The notes below the pieces were generated by a model. It saw only the letters and a program-made list of their open reading frames with translations. It had not been told where the DNA came from and made no database searches. Made by a program: the position numbers and the translations under genes. Positions 56,334 to 64,000 of a stretch of 64,000 nucleotides of DNA are shown here, piece by piece. This stretch comes from Poindextera sp036494815 (GTDB lineage Bacteria > Pseudomonadota > Alphaproteobacteria > Caulobacterales > Caulobacteraceae), in assembly GCA_036494815.1 (NCBI GenBank), contig DASXNV010000032.1:1-64000 (forward strand). Reading direction: 5' to 3'. Each line of letters starts with the position of its first letter. Positions within the stretch are counted from its first letter, which is position 1.

Positions 56334-57119
56334 TCACTGCGCCCAATAGCGATAACGATAGGCGGTTTCGAACCCTAGCCGTTCATAAAGCGCGACCGCC
56401 GGGGCGTTGGCGGCCTCGACCTGCAGGTAGGCCCGCGCAGCGCCGGCCTCGATCGAAAAGCGCGACAGAGTGGCTATGATCCGTAGGGCCAGGCCCTTGC
56501 GTCGGTGCTCGGCCACCGTGCGCATGCCGAACAGGCCGGTCCATTGGCCCTCGACCGCTGTCGCTCCGATCGCCGCCGGCGCGCCGTTCAGATCCAGGCG
56601 GGCGAAGGCGCGCGGCGGAGCCAACCGGCCGATGGTCTGGATCCGCTCTGCGGCGTCCTTCTCGTCCACCGCCGTGGCCAGGAATACGCGGCAAAAATCG
56701 GCGTCGGGCTTATCGCTCAGACGAACCGCGTCGGTCCCGTCGCCGACGGCCAGCGGCCCGACCATCACCAGGGTCTCGGTGCGCGCGCGATAGCCTCGCT
56801 CGCCCAGGGCCTGACGCAGGTCGCGGGTGGCGTCGATCTCGGCTGGGCGAAACAGCGGCGGCAGGCCCCGTCCGCCATACCAGGCCTCCACCGCCGCTAT
56901 GGCCTCGTCCAGCGGCCGGTCGGGATCGCCCAGGGGCCAGCAGGCGTTGGCGCGGCCGGAATAGCCTTGCGCGGCATGCAGCCGCCACGCGCCCAGAGCC
57001 TCGCTGATCTCGGGCGGCCAGCCGCGGGAGGAAATCGGTTCAAGGAGGGTGGGCAAGTCGGTCAAGGGGCGCTCGCATCGAATGAAACGCAATCGGGCGA
57101 CGGCCTCTGCTGAAGCCAT
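56334..57119 (-). CDS. GNAT-family N-acetyltransferase
   Basis: The 261-residue protein ends in a GNAT domain: GLFGMRTVAEHRRKGLALRI holds the R-x-x-G-x-A acetyl-CoA loop, and AYLQVEAANAPAVALYERLG the last strand-helix. The N-terminal 130 residues (RGWPPEISEALGAWRLHAAQ) look like a second degenerate GNAT lobe, as in tandem GNAT proteins. ATG at 57119 is preferred; a GTG lies nine bases earlier. Substrate is unknown. Confidence 0.9.
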   Translation of the reverse strand: MASAEAVARLRFIRCERPLTDLPTLLEPISSRGWPPEISEALGAWRLHAAQGYSGRANACWPLGDPDRPLDEAIAAVEAWYGGRGLPPLFRPAEIDATRDLRQALGERGYRARTETLVMVGPLAVGDGTDAVRLSDKPDADFCRVFLATAVDEKDAAERIQTIGRLAPPRAFARLDLNGAPAAIGATAVEGQWTGLFGMRTVAEHRRKGLALRIIATLSRFSIEAGAARAYLQVEAANAPAVALYERLGFETAYRYRYWAQ

Positions 57120-57163
57120 CGCCCGCACGTGAGGAGATCATACTGGTCGGCCGCGGGGGCGGC

Positions 57164-57367
57164 CTATAGCGCCTTCAGGTCTACCGCCGCGGTCTTGCCG
57201 CGCTCGTCCTTCAGTTCAAAGCTGAGCTGCTGGCCCTCGTTCAGCGAGCGCAGGCCCGCGCGTTCCACGGCGGAGATGTGGACGAACACATCCTTTCCGC
57301 CGCCTTCGGGCTGGATGAAGCCATAACCTTTGGTGGTGTTGAACCACTTGACCGTGCCGGTGGCCAT
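57164..57367 (-). CDS. cspA: cold-shock domain protein
   Basis: The 67-residue protein MATGTVKWFNTTKGYGFIQP has RNP-1 (KGYGFI) and RNP-2 (VFVHIS) of the CspA family. It binds single-stranded RNA/DNA and acts as an RNA chaperone. An open frame extends six codons upstream, but ATG at 57367 is the family start. A long upstream gap (248 bases to the TlpA gene) could hold a structured leader, which I cannot verify. A GGCCGC-CCCC-GCGGCC hairpin follows the stop codon. Confidence 0.97.
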   Translation of the reverse strand: MATGTVKWFNTTKGYGFIQPEGGGKDVFVHISAVERAGLRSLNEGQQLSFELKDERGKTAAVDLKAL

Positions 57368-57615
57368 ATTCGTTTCCTCGAACAACCGCTCCAGTTGCGG
57401 GCCTCCGCCGCGGCGGTCGACCCCGGGACAATCGCAAATCTGGTATCGGCTAGTTCGGTGGACAAGGTCGCCCGGTGGCAGCCATTAGATCGGATTGTTC
57501 CACAAAAGTGCCTCCCGTCCCGAAAGAGGTCAACCCAAATCAGGCAGGGCTCACCATCGCGCAGATCACGGTTTTCTGTTCGAGCCAGAGCATGGTTCCG
57601 ACCTGGGTCAAGCGC

Positions 57616-58242
57616 CTAGGCGCCGCGCAAAAGCGCCTCGATCACCGCCCTGGCCTCGGGGCTGTTCCAGTCGGCGCCGCCGGCCAGGCGCGCGCGCTCG
57701 TGGCCGGTCTTGTCATAGATCACCGTGGTCGGCAGCCCCTCGGCCGGCGGCGACAGGGCGAAGGTCATGGCCAATTTGGGGTCCTGGTAGAAGGGCAGGG
57801 GGCCGTACTGGCCGATGAAGTCGCGCGCCTTGTCCCGGTCCTCAAGCTTGTCTTCGTCCACCGGCACGACCAGCAGTCGGCCTGGATAGGCGGCCTGCAA
57901 CTTGGCCAGGGTGGGCATTTCCTGGCGGCAGGGCGCGCACCAGGTCGCCCACAGGTTGACGATCACCACCGGCGCCTTCAGGTCGGCCATCTGGGTGGTC
58001 TTGCCCTGGGGGTCCAGGAAGGTCGTCACCGGCGCCGGCAGGCCGGCGTCGACGATGGCCAGTTTGGCCATCTCGCCATGGGCCAGACTCTTCAGGTCGG
58101 TTTGCGGCTTAGGTTTGCCGACCGCGCCGGCGATGACGTATAGAACCGCCGCCACGCCCACCAGGGACAGGCCGTAGAGCGCGTAGGTGACCCAGTCGCG
58201 CTTGGGCTTGCCCGTCTTCTGACCTGTCTGGATATCGTTCAT
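57616..58242 (-). CDS. TlpA-type membrane-anchored thioredoxin
   Basis: The 208-residue protein has a cytoplasmic head (MNDIQTGQKTGKPKRDW), one membrane helix (ALYGLSLVGVAAVLYVIAGA) and a periplasmic thioredoxin fold with WATWCAPCRQEMPTL. TlpA/ResA proteins reduce disulfides in cytochrome c biogenesis or copper-site assembly. AGGAG precedes the ATG. Its start codon shares two bases with the divergent argH start. Confidence 0.94.
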   Translation of the reverse strand: MNDIQTGQKTGKPKRDWVTYALYGLSLVGVAAVLYVIAGAVGKPKPQTDLKSLAHGEMAKLAIVDAGLPAPVTTFLDPQGKTTQMADLKAPVVIVNLWATWCAPCRQEMPTLAKLQAAYPGRLLVVPVDEDKLEDRDKARDFIGQYGPLPFYQDPKLAMTFALSPPAEGLPTTVIYDKTGHERARLAGGADWNSPEARAVIEALLRGA

Positions 58243-59680
58243 GACCAAGGCTCCTATCGACGCGTCCGCCGAGCCTAACCCGCTCCCGGACGCAGCGCCG
58301 TCAGGTCAGTCCATGTGGGGCGGACGCTTTTCCGTCAAGCCGGCCGAGCTGATGCAGGCCATCAATGTCTCCATAAGTTTCGACAAACGCTTGGCCAGCC
58401 AGGACCTGGCGGGCTCTCGCGCCCATGCGGTCATGCTTGAGGCGGTGGGGGTGATCGGCGCCGCCGACGCCGCGGCGATCCAGGGGGGGCTGACCACCAT
58501 CGAGGCCGAGATGGCCGAGGGACGCTTCCCCTTCCGCGACGAATACGAAGACATCCACATGAACGTGGAGGCGCGCCTGCGCGAGCTGATCGGTCCGGCG
58601 GCCGGTCGGCTGCATACCGCCCGCTCGCGCAATGACCAAGTGGCGCTGGATTTCCGCCTGTGGGTGCGCGAGGCCTGCGAGCGCAGCGCGGCCCAACTGG
58701 AGGACCTGCAACGCGCCCTGCTGGGTCAGGCCGAGGCTAATGCCGATACACTGATGCCAGGCTTCACCCACCTGCAGCCGGCCCAGCCGGTGACCTTCGG
58801 CCATCACCTGATGGCCTATGTGGAGATGTTCGGCCGCGACGCCGGCCGCTTCCGCGACGCACGCACGCGGATGAACGAATGCCCCCTGGGCGCTGCAGCC
58901 CTGGCCGGCTCGCCGTTCCCGATCGACCGCCGCCAAACGGCCCGGGCCCTGGGCTTCGATCGCCCTACCGCCAATTCCATGGACAGCGTCGCCGCGCGCG
59001 ACTTCGCCCTGGAGGCCCTGGCCGCCGCCTCCATCTGCGCCGTGCACCTGTCGCGCCTGGCTGAAGAGATCGTCCTGTGGACCACGCCGCAGTTCGGCTT
59101 CATCCGCCTGTCGGACGCCTTTTCCACCGGCTCGTCGATTATGCCGCAAAAACGCAATCCCGACGCCGCCGAGCTGGTGCGGGCCAAGGCCGGCCGGGTG
59201 CTGGGCGCGCTTACCGCCCTGATGGTGGTGATGAAGGGCCTGCCCATGACCTATTCCAAGGACATGCAGGAAGACAAGGTCCCCACCTTTGAGGCCTTCG
59301 ACGCCCTGGAGCTGGGCCTGGCCGCCATGGCCGGCATGATCGCCGACCTTACCCCCGACCGAGTGCGGATGGCCGCCGCGGCGGGGAGCGGCTATTCCAC
59401 CGCGACCGATCTGGCTGACTGGCTGGTGCGCGCCCTGGATTTGCCGTTCCGCGAGGCGCACCATATCACCGGCGCGGCGGTCAAGCGGGCCGAGGCGCTG
59501 GGCCTCGACCTGTCCGACCTGCCGCTGGCGGAGCTGCAGGCCCTCGAACCCCGCATCACCGCCGACGTCTATCAGGTGCTGACGCCCGCCGCCTCGGCCG
59601 CCAGCCGTATGAGCTATGGCGGAACCGCACCCGACCAGGTGCGGACTCAGATCAAGCGTTGGAAGGATTTGTTGAAATGA
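58241..59680 (+). CDS. argH: argininosuccinate lyase
   Basis: The 479-residue enzyme cleaves argininosuccinate to arginine and fumarate. Motifs are MWGGRFSVKPAELMQAINVS, TARSRNDQVALDFRLW and the signature GSSIMPQKRNPDAAELVRAK. From ATG at 58241 there is a 24-residue head before MWGGRF. An internal ATG at 58313 could also start it and would free 72 bases for a promoter. It overlaps the lipoprotein gene by four bases (ATGA). Confidence 0.97.
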   Translation: MTKAPIDASAEPNPLPDAAPSGQSMWGGRFSVKPAELMQAINVSISFDKRLASQDLAGSRAHAVMLEAVGVIGAADAAAIQGGLTTIEAEMAEGRFPFRDEYEDIHMNVEARLRELIGPAAGRLHTARSRNDQVALDFRLWVREACERSAAQLEDLQRALLGQAEANADTLMPGFTHLQPAQPVTFGHHLMAYVEMFGRDAGRFRDARTRMNECPLGAAALAGSPFPIDRRQTARALGFDRPTANSMDSVAARDFALEALAAASICAVHLSRLAEEIVLWTTPQFGFIRLSDAFSTGSSIMPQKRNPDAAELVRAKAGRVLGALTALMVVMKGLPMTYSKDMQEDKVPTFEAFDALELGLAAMAGMIADLTPDRVRMAAAAGSGYSTATDLADWLVRALDLPFREAHHITGAAVKRAEALGLDLSDLPLAELQALEPRITADVYQVLTPAASAASRMSYGGTAPDQVRTQIKRWKDLLK

Positions 59681-60009
59681 CCGCCGCCCGCCTGTTCCTC
59701 GCCGCTCTGTTCGCCTCCAGCGTCGCCCTCGCGGGCTGCGGCAAGATGGGTTCGCTGGACCAGCCCGCGCCTATGTTCGGGGCCAAGGCCAAGGCCGATT
59801 ACGACGCCAAGAAGCGGGCCGAGGCCGATGCCCAGGCCAAGGCCAAGAAGCGCGACAATTCCGAACCCGACCGACCCAACCCGCCCGATCCGAACAACCC
59901 GCCCCTGACCCAGGCGCCCTACGCCACGGCGATCCCGGGAGCCTCGACCAGCCCCTTCGGCTCCGGCATTCAAGGCTCTCTGCCCAACCCAGGCACGGCC
60001 CCGAACTGA
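59677..60009 (+). CDS. LptM-like small lipoprotein
   Basis: The 110-residue product has a lipoprotein signal with lipobox LAGC, followed by GKMGSLDQPAP, the pattern of short lipoproteins encoded before lysA (LptM/YifL type, CGxxGxL-P). A long charged and Pro-rich tail follows. In E. coli LptM helps LptD oxidation. Here the tail is far longer, so the role may differ. ATG is inside ATGA with argH, and TGATG links it to lysA. Confidence 0.8.
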   Translation: MTAARLFLAALFASSVALAGCGKMGSLDQPAPMFGAKAKADYDAKKRAEADAQAKAKKRDNSEPDRPNPPDPNNPPLTQAPYATAIPGASTSPFGSGIQGSLPNPGTAPN

Positions 60010-61283
60010 TGAACCATTTCGAGGTTCGCGATGGCGAACTGCGTTGTGAAGATGTGGCCCTGAGCGCCATCGCCGAGGCGGTGGGCACACCGGCCTATGT
60101 CTATTCCAGCGCGACCTTGGAGCGGCACTACACGGTGTTTCGTGACGCCATGCGCTCGACGGGCCACGGCGAGCCGCTGATCGCCTATGCGGTCAAGGCC
60201 AACGCCAATCTGTCAGTGCTCAAGACCCTGGCCGACCTAGGCGCCGGCGCCGACACGGTGTCTGAGGGCGAGATCCGGCGCGCCCTGGCCGCCGGCGTGC
60301 CCCCAGAACGGATCGTCTTCTCCGGCGTCGGCAAGACCCGCGAGGAGCTGGCCTTCGCCATCGACATCGGGGTCAGCGAAATCAATGTGGAGTCCGAGTC
60401 TGAGTTGCAACGGCTGGCCGAAGTCGCCGCCTCCAAGGGCGCGCGCCCGGCCATCGCCTTTCGGGTCAATCCCGACGTGGCCGCCGGCGGTCACGCCAAG
60501 ATCGCCACCGGCAAGGCCGACAACAAGTTCGGCGTCTCCATCTCAGAGGCCGCGCGCCTCTACGCCAACGCCTCCAACAACGCCAATCTGCGGCCGGTGG
60601 GCGTGGCCTGCCACATCGGAAGCCAGATCACCGACCTGGCGCCGCTGGAGGCCGCCTATGGCAAGATGCGGGGCCTGGTCGAACGTCTGAGGAGCGAGGG
60701 TTTGTCGGTGGAGCGGCTCGACCTGGGCGGGGGACTGGGCGTGCCCTATTTCGACCAACCGACTCCGCCGGCGCCCAGCGAACTGTCCGCCGTCATCGCC
60801 CGCACCCTAAGCGGCCTGGACGTGCAGCTGGCCTTCGAGCCTGGCCGGGTGATCGCCGCCAACGCGGGGGTGATGCTGTCTCGGGTGATCCATGTGCACG
60901 AGCGCCCGGAGGGGCCGCGCTTCCTGGTGCTGGACGCGGCCATGAACGACCTGATCCGCCCGGCCATGTACGAAGCCTATCACGACATCGTCCCGGTGCG
61001 GCCGGCCGAGGGACAGGCTGAGCCGCGCCTCTATGACGTGGTCGGCCCCATCTGCGAAACCGGCGACACCTTCGCCCGCGAGCGGCTTTTGCCGCCGCTC
61101 AAGGCCGGCGACCTGGTGGCCTTCTTGTCGGCGGGGGCCTATGGCGCATCCATGTCCAGCGAATACAACAGCCGCCTCTTGATTCCCGAAGTCCTGGTGC
61201 GTGGCGATCGCTACGCCGTGGTGCGGCCGCGGCCGACCTATGAGGACATGCTGGCGAGGGAGCCGCTGGCGCCGTGGCTCTAG
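60009..61283 (+). CDS. lysA: diaminopimelate decarboxylase
   Basis: The 424-residue PLP enzyme converts meso-diaminopimelate to lysine. The cofactor Lys is in AYAVKANANLSVLKTL. HIGSQITDL, the LDLGGGLG phosphate loop, EPGRVI and the CETGDTFA substrate cysteine segment all fit. It begins one base inside the lipoprotein stop codon (TGATG). The argH-lipoprotein-lysA order is conserved in alphaproteobacteria. Confidence 0.98.
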   Translation: MNHFEVRDGELRCEDVALSAIAEAVGTPAYVYSSATLERHYTVFRDAMRSTGHGEPLIAYAVKANANLSVLKTLADLGAGADTVSEGEIRRALAAGVPPERIVFSGVGKTREELAFAIDIGVSEINVESESELQRLAEVAASKGARPAIAFRVNPDVAAGGHAKIATGKADNKFGVSISEAARLYANASNNANLRPVGVACHIGSQITDLAPLEAAYGKMRGLVERLRSEGLSVERLDLGGGLGVPYFDQPTPPAPSELSAVIARTLSGLDVQLAFEPGRVIAANAGVMLSRVIHVHERPEGPRFLVLDAAMNDLIRPAMYEAYHDIVPVRPAEGQAEPRLYDVVGPICETGDTFARERLLPPLKAGDLVAFLSAGAYGASMSSEYNSRLLIPEVLVRGDRYAVVRPRPTYEDMLAREPLAPWL

Positions 61284-61415
61284 ATCCCATGGGGCTGGAG
61301 GGTCTCTGCATCTCCCCGATGGGGCGTTTGCACGGTCCGCCGAGGTGGCGTGGACATGCCTCGGCGTGAGGCTTTGATCATTCCGATCGCGTGTCAATTT
61401 CAGTCGCGGTGAGTC

Positions 61416-62381
61416 ATGCTCAAGATCTTCCCCCCACTCGCTGAACCTGGCCACCTTTCCGCGGTGGCGCTAACTGGCGCCATTTGGGTGGATCTGATCG
61501 CGCCGGACGAGACAGAATTGGCCGCGGTGGAGGCGGCCTTCGGCGTGCGTGTTCCTACGCGCGCTGAAGTCTCTGAGATCGAGGTTTCGAGTCGCCTGAA
61601 GGTCGAACACGGCGCGCTCTATATGAGCGCGCCCTTGGTCGCCGGCACGCAAGGAGACGCCTGGGAGACCGCTCCGACTGGCTTTGTCCTGTGCCCAAAG
61701 GTCTGCATCACCGTTCGTTTCGAAAAGGTCGCGGCGTTCGACGCCGTGGATGCCGCTCTGCAGGAAAACCCGAATCTGACACCCGACCTGGCGCTGATAC
61801 GTCTGCTGGAAGAGGTCGTGGACCGCGCGGCCGACCATCTGGAGGTCACTGCGGAAGACCTGACCCAGGCGTCTCGGGCGATTTTTCAAGATCCGGTGCG
61901 CCGATCGTCGAAGCGGGCTATGCGCAGCGACCTGTTGCGCCAGACCATGACCCGGGTGGGCCGGGCCAGCGATCACATGTCCCACGCACGTTACACGCTA
62001 GTGTGCATCGGTCGCATGGCTCAGTTCGTGGTCGATCGCGCCCACGACTGGATCGAGCCCGAGGCGCTTGACCGCCTGAACGCAGTGCACGCCGACATCC
62101 TTTCGCTCGAACAGTTCGAGGAGAACCTGCTTAGCCGGGTTCAACTTCTTCAAGACGCAGCGACGGCCTTCATCAGCATCGAACAGAACGATGTGGTGAA
62201 GGTGCTGACGATCGCGTCCGTCGTGGGTGTTCCGCCGGTGCTGGTGGTCGGCGTCTACGGCATGAATTTCAGGCTCATGCCGGAACTGACTTGGGCCTTG
62301 GGCTATCCGTACGCGCTCGTCTTGATGGTGGCGTCGGCAGTCGTGCCGTTGATTTGGTTCAAGGCCAAGGGCTGGATGTAG
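61416..62381 (+). CDS. CorA-family magnesium/cobalt transporter
   Basis: The 321-residue protein has the acidic cytoplasmic domain, a long helix (ALDRLNAVHADILSLEQFEE) and two C-terminal membrane helices with the CorA signature YGMNF between them. It ends WFKAKGWM. CorA pentamers admit Mg2+ or other divalent ions. The gene is preceded by a GGTGAG-type site and stands alone. Confidence 0.95.
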   Translation: MLKIFPPLAEPGHLSAVALTGAIWVDLIAPDETELAAVEAAFGVRVPTRAEVSEIEVSSRLKVEHGALYMSAPLVAGTQGDAWETAPTGFVLCPKVCITVRFEKVAAFDAVDAALQENPNLTPDLALIRLLEEVVDRAADHLEVTAEDLTQASRAIFQDPVRRSSKRAMRSDLLRQTMTRVGRASDHMSHARYTLVCIGRMAQFVVDRAHDWIEPEALDRLNAVHADILSLEQFEENLLSRVQLLQDAATAFISIEQNDVVKVLTIASVVGVPPVLVVGVYGMNFRLMPELTWALGYPYALVLMVASAVVPLIWFKAKGWM

Positions 62382-62400
62382 GCGGCCAAGCCAAAGTCTC

Positions 62401-62934
62401 TCAGTCCAACGCCCCCACGCTACCCAGGCCCCGCATCCGCCCGGCGTCGTCCATCCCATAGCCCACCAGGAACCGCGCCGGCGCGTCCCAGGCGACGAAT
62501 TCGGGGTCCACGGCGCGGGCTGTGGGCCAAGGTTTGCGGGCGAAGACCGCGGTGAGCACCTCGACGGCGCCGGCCTCGCTCAGCATTTTGCTGGCTGCCT
62601 CCAGGGACAGGCCGGTGTCCAGGACGTCGTCGATCAGCAACACCTGGCGGCCGGCCACCGGCCATTGCAGCGGCGCGCGCACCTCGATCCGGCCGCTGCT
62701 GGCTCGGGCGTCGGCGTAGGAGGACAGCCACAGGGCGTCGAACAGGGGGTGGCGGCCGCGGCGGGCCAGGGCGCGCATCAGGTCGGCGGCGAACCACAGG
62801 CCACCGATCAGAAGGCAGACCGCCACTGTGTCGTCGTCGATCCGGGGCGCGATGAGGTCAGCCAGGGCTTCGACCTTGGCGGCGACCGCCTGTTCGCTCA
62901 AAAGCTCGGTGGGCGAAAAAGCGGTCTCAACCAT
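62401..62934 (-). CDS. hpt: hypoxanthine phosphoribosyltransferase
   Basis: The 177-residue purine salvage enzyme has the PRPP motif VLLIDDVLDTGLSLEAA and the substrate segment DAPARFLVGYGMDD. LLIGGLWFAADLMRAL forms the first loop. It converts hypoxanthine or guanine with PRPP to IMP or GMP. It begins MVETAFSPTELLSEQAVAAK and overlaps the upstream zinc-ribbon gene by eight bases. Confidence 0.93.
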   Translation of the reverse strand: MVETAFSPTELLSEQAVAAKVEALADLIAPRIDDDTVAVCLLIGGLWFAADLMRALARRGRHPLFDALWLSSYADARASSGRIEVRAPLQWPVAGRQVLLIDDVLDTGLSLEAASKMLSEAGAVEVLTAVFARKPWPTARAVDPEFVAWDAPARFLVGYGMDDAGRMRGLGSVGALD

Positions 62935-63826
62935 GTCCGGGTCCGGGGGGTTGGGTCTGATCTGGCAGGGCGTAGGGCGAGCCAGACGGAAGCGGCGCGG
63001 CGTCCTTGACCGGCCCGGTGACCACGGCCGGCCCATCGGTGGGCGACGGCGCGGTGAGCCCGCGCAGTGACGCCCGCGCCGGTGGCGGGGTGGCCTGGCC
63101 CGGCGTGGCGGCCCGGGGCAGGCGGCCATCGACCACGAACTCGATCTGTACGTCGCTGGCGCTGACCGGCGGATCGAGCATGTCCACCGAGAAGCGGCGG
63201 GCCTCGCCGGGCGGGATGCGGGCGCCGCCGGGGTCGGCGATCTTGACCTGGACCGCCTTTCCCGAGGCGTTGAGCAGGCTGATGCGCAGGGGCAGGGCCG
63301 GCACGGGCCGATCGCGGATATTGCGCAGCGATCCGGTCACCACCAGGGCGGCGTGGCCGTCGCGCAGGGCCGGCTGGGCGTGCTGGTTTTCGATCGCCAG
63401 CCCCACCAGATTGACGGGCAGCCCGATCAGCGCGTAGGCGCCGGCCGTGCGCGGCCACACGCGGGCGATGTCCTGACGCAGGACCACCATCAGGCCGACC
63501 ACCAGAGCCAGAACCACGATCAGTCCGGCCCAGACCACGCCCACCGTGGCGGCTTCGCGCACCTTCACCCGGGTCTGGGCGCGTTCGCGAAAAGCTTTGG
63601 GCAGGGCGTCACCGGTGAGATCGCTCATCTCCGGCTCGTCGCCACGCCAAGCCGCGTCGTTGCCTAGGGCGCCTTCGTCGGGCGAAGAGGCCAGTTCCAG
63701 TGGCTCATCCGGCCTGGCCTGCCACTTGTTCCCGCACGAGGCGCAGCGCACGGTTCGGCCTTCCGGTCCGATCCGGTCATCGGCCACGAAATAGCGGGTG
63801 GCGCACTCGGGACAGGTCAGTATCAT
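62927..63826 (-). CDS. zinc-ribbon (MJ0042) DUF3426 membrane protein
   Basis: The 299-residue protein opens with an MJ0042-type zinc ribbon (Cys 5, 8, 28 and 31 in MILTCPECATRYFVADDRIG and RCASCGNKW). It has one membrane helix (VGVVWAGLIVVLALVVGLMV) near 110-130 and a DUF3426 beta-sandwich (GSLRNIRDRPVPALPLRISL). Genes of this type neighbour ftsE in alphaproteobacteria. The role is unknown. ATG at 63826 begins the ribbon. Confidence 0.85.
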   Translation of the reverse strand: MILTCPECATRYFVADDRIGPEGRTVRCASCGNKWQARPDEPLELASSPDEGALGNDAAWRGDEPEMSDLTGDALPKAFRERAQTRVKVREAATVGVVWAGLIVVLALVVGLMVVLRQDIARVWPRTAGAYALIGLPVNLVGLAIENQHAQPALRDGHAALVVTGSLRNIRDRPVPALPLRISLLNASGKAVQVKIADPGGARIPPGEARRFSVDMLDPPVSASDVQIEFVVDGRLPRAATPGQATPPPARASLRGLTAPSPTDGPAVVTGPVKDAAPLPSGSPYALPDQTQPPGPGHG

Positions 63827-63884
63827 GCGGGTCGAATCGGATGCATTTGCGCCCTCCCTACCGAGGTCGCCGATTTCGGCGGAC

Positions 63885-64000
63885 ATGTCCAGAACCGGCG
63901 ACATTCCCAGTTCCAGCCCCGAAGCTCATACGACCGAGGCGGCGCCGGATTCCCCCATCGTACGGTTCAGCGGCGTAGGGCTGCGTTATGGCGGCGCGCC
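63885..64000 (+). CDS. ftsE: start of an ABC ATPase gene, probably ftsE
   Basis: Thirty-eight codons are present before the window ends: a hydrophilic head from MSRTGDIPSSSPEAHTTEAA, then SPIVRFSGVGLRYGGA, the first strand of an ABC ATPase (V-F--V-L-YG). Position opposite the zinc-ribbon gene and near hpt matches ftsE of Caulobacter-like genomes. The Walker A is outside the window, so the name is an inference. Confidence 0.55.
   Translation, partial: MSRTGDIPSSSPEAHTTEAAPDSPIVRFSGVGLRYGGA

Overview
The window is high-GC DNA, densely coding, from an alphaproteobacterium that I place by inference in the Caulobacteraceae (Caulobacter/Phenylobacterium group). The reasons are the close match of DnaA to the Caulobacter type, sigma-73-like promoters (TTGAC with a GCTA-type -10), GANTC sites clustered in the dnaA promoter, GTTC-N7-GTTC SOS boxes, and dispersed palindromic repeats. 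Species cannot be fixed from sequence alone. The window holds dnaA but no visible cluster of DnaA boxes, so I do not call an origin of replication.

Layout. 1-1412: the last codons of a DjlA-like J-domain gene, then an ISAs1-family insertion. 1446-8699: rpsT, then dnaA-dnaN-recF-gyrB, followed by a PLP decarboxylase. 10146-14143: cell-envelope genes (OmpA-type, M15-like peptidase), a TfoX-like gene, a frameshifted HEPN-like gene between imperfect inverted repeats, and a LysR regulator. 14373-19585: sdhCDAB from a strong promoter, then a ferredoxin reductase and an adrenodoxin-type ferredoxin, interrupted by dispersed repeats. 20743-24954: rbfA-truB-rpsO-pnp with a structured pnp leader and a clear intrinsic terminator. 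25063-27975: an OsmC protein, an alpha/beta-hydrolase-OsmC fusion and an intracellular PHB depolymerase. 28081-30822: a SenC lipoprotein divergent from the RegB/RegA redox two-component system.

30823-31798 is a decayed, gene-poor stretch with a CobT/VWA fragment and an orphan LexA box. 31799-38454 carries small secreted proteins, a SPOR protein, an Old Yellow Enzyme, a sterol-desaturase-type hydroxylase, a tiny SET-domain protein and several small membrane proteins. 38473-47053 is a full kdp potassium-uptake locus (kdpF-A-B-C-D-E). It has an upstream direct repeat with KdpE-site geometry and three extra small ORFs, two of them wedged between kdpB and kdpC. 47067-51624: aldo/keto reductase, HAD, GIY-YIG-like and Gfo/Idh/MocA genes. 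51822-56265: a MarR regulator facing an APC permease - Rieske oxygenase - acyl-CoA ligase operon. 56334-64000: a GNAT acetyltransferase, a cold-shock protein and TlpA; argH-lipoprotein-lysA overlapping by single bases; CorA, hpt and a zinc-ribbon DUF3426 protein; and the first codons of what is probably ftsE.

Most genes are core metabolism and housekeeping. The best candidates for something undescribed are the small ORFs inside the kdp operon, the doubly frameshifted HEPN-like gene between inverted repeats, the SOS box without a gene, and a dispersed repeat whose two copies each supply the stop codon of the gene they follow.
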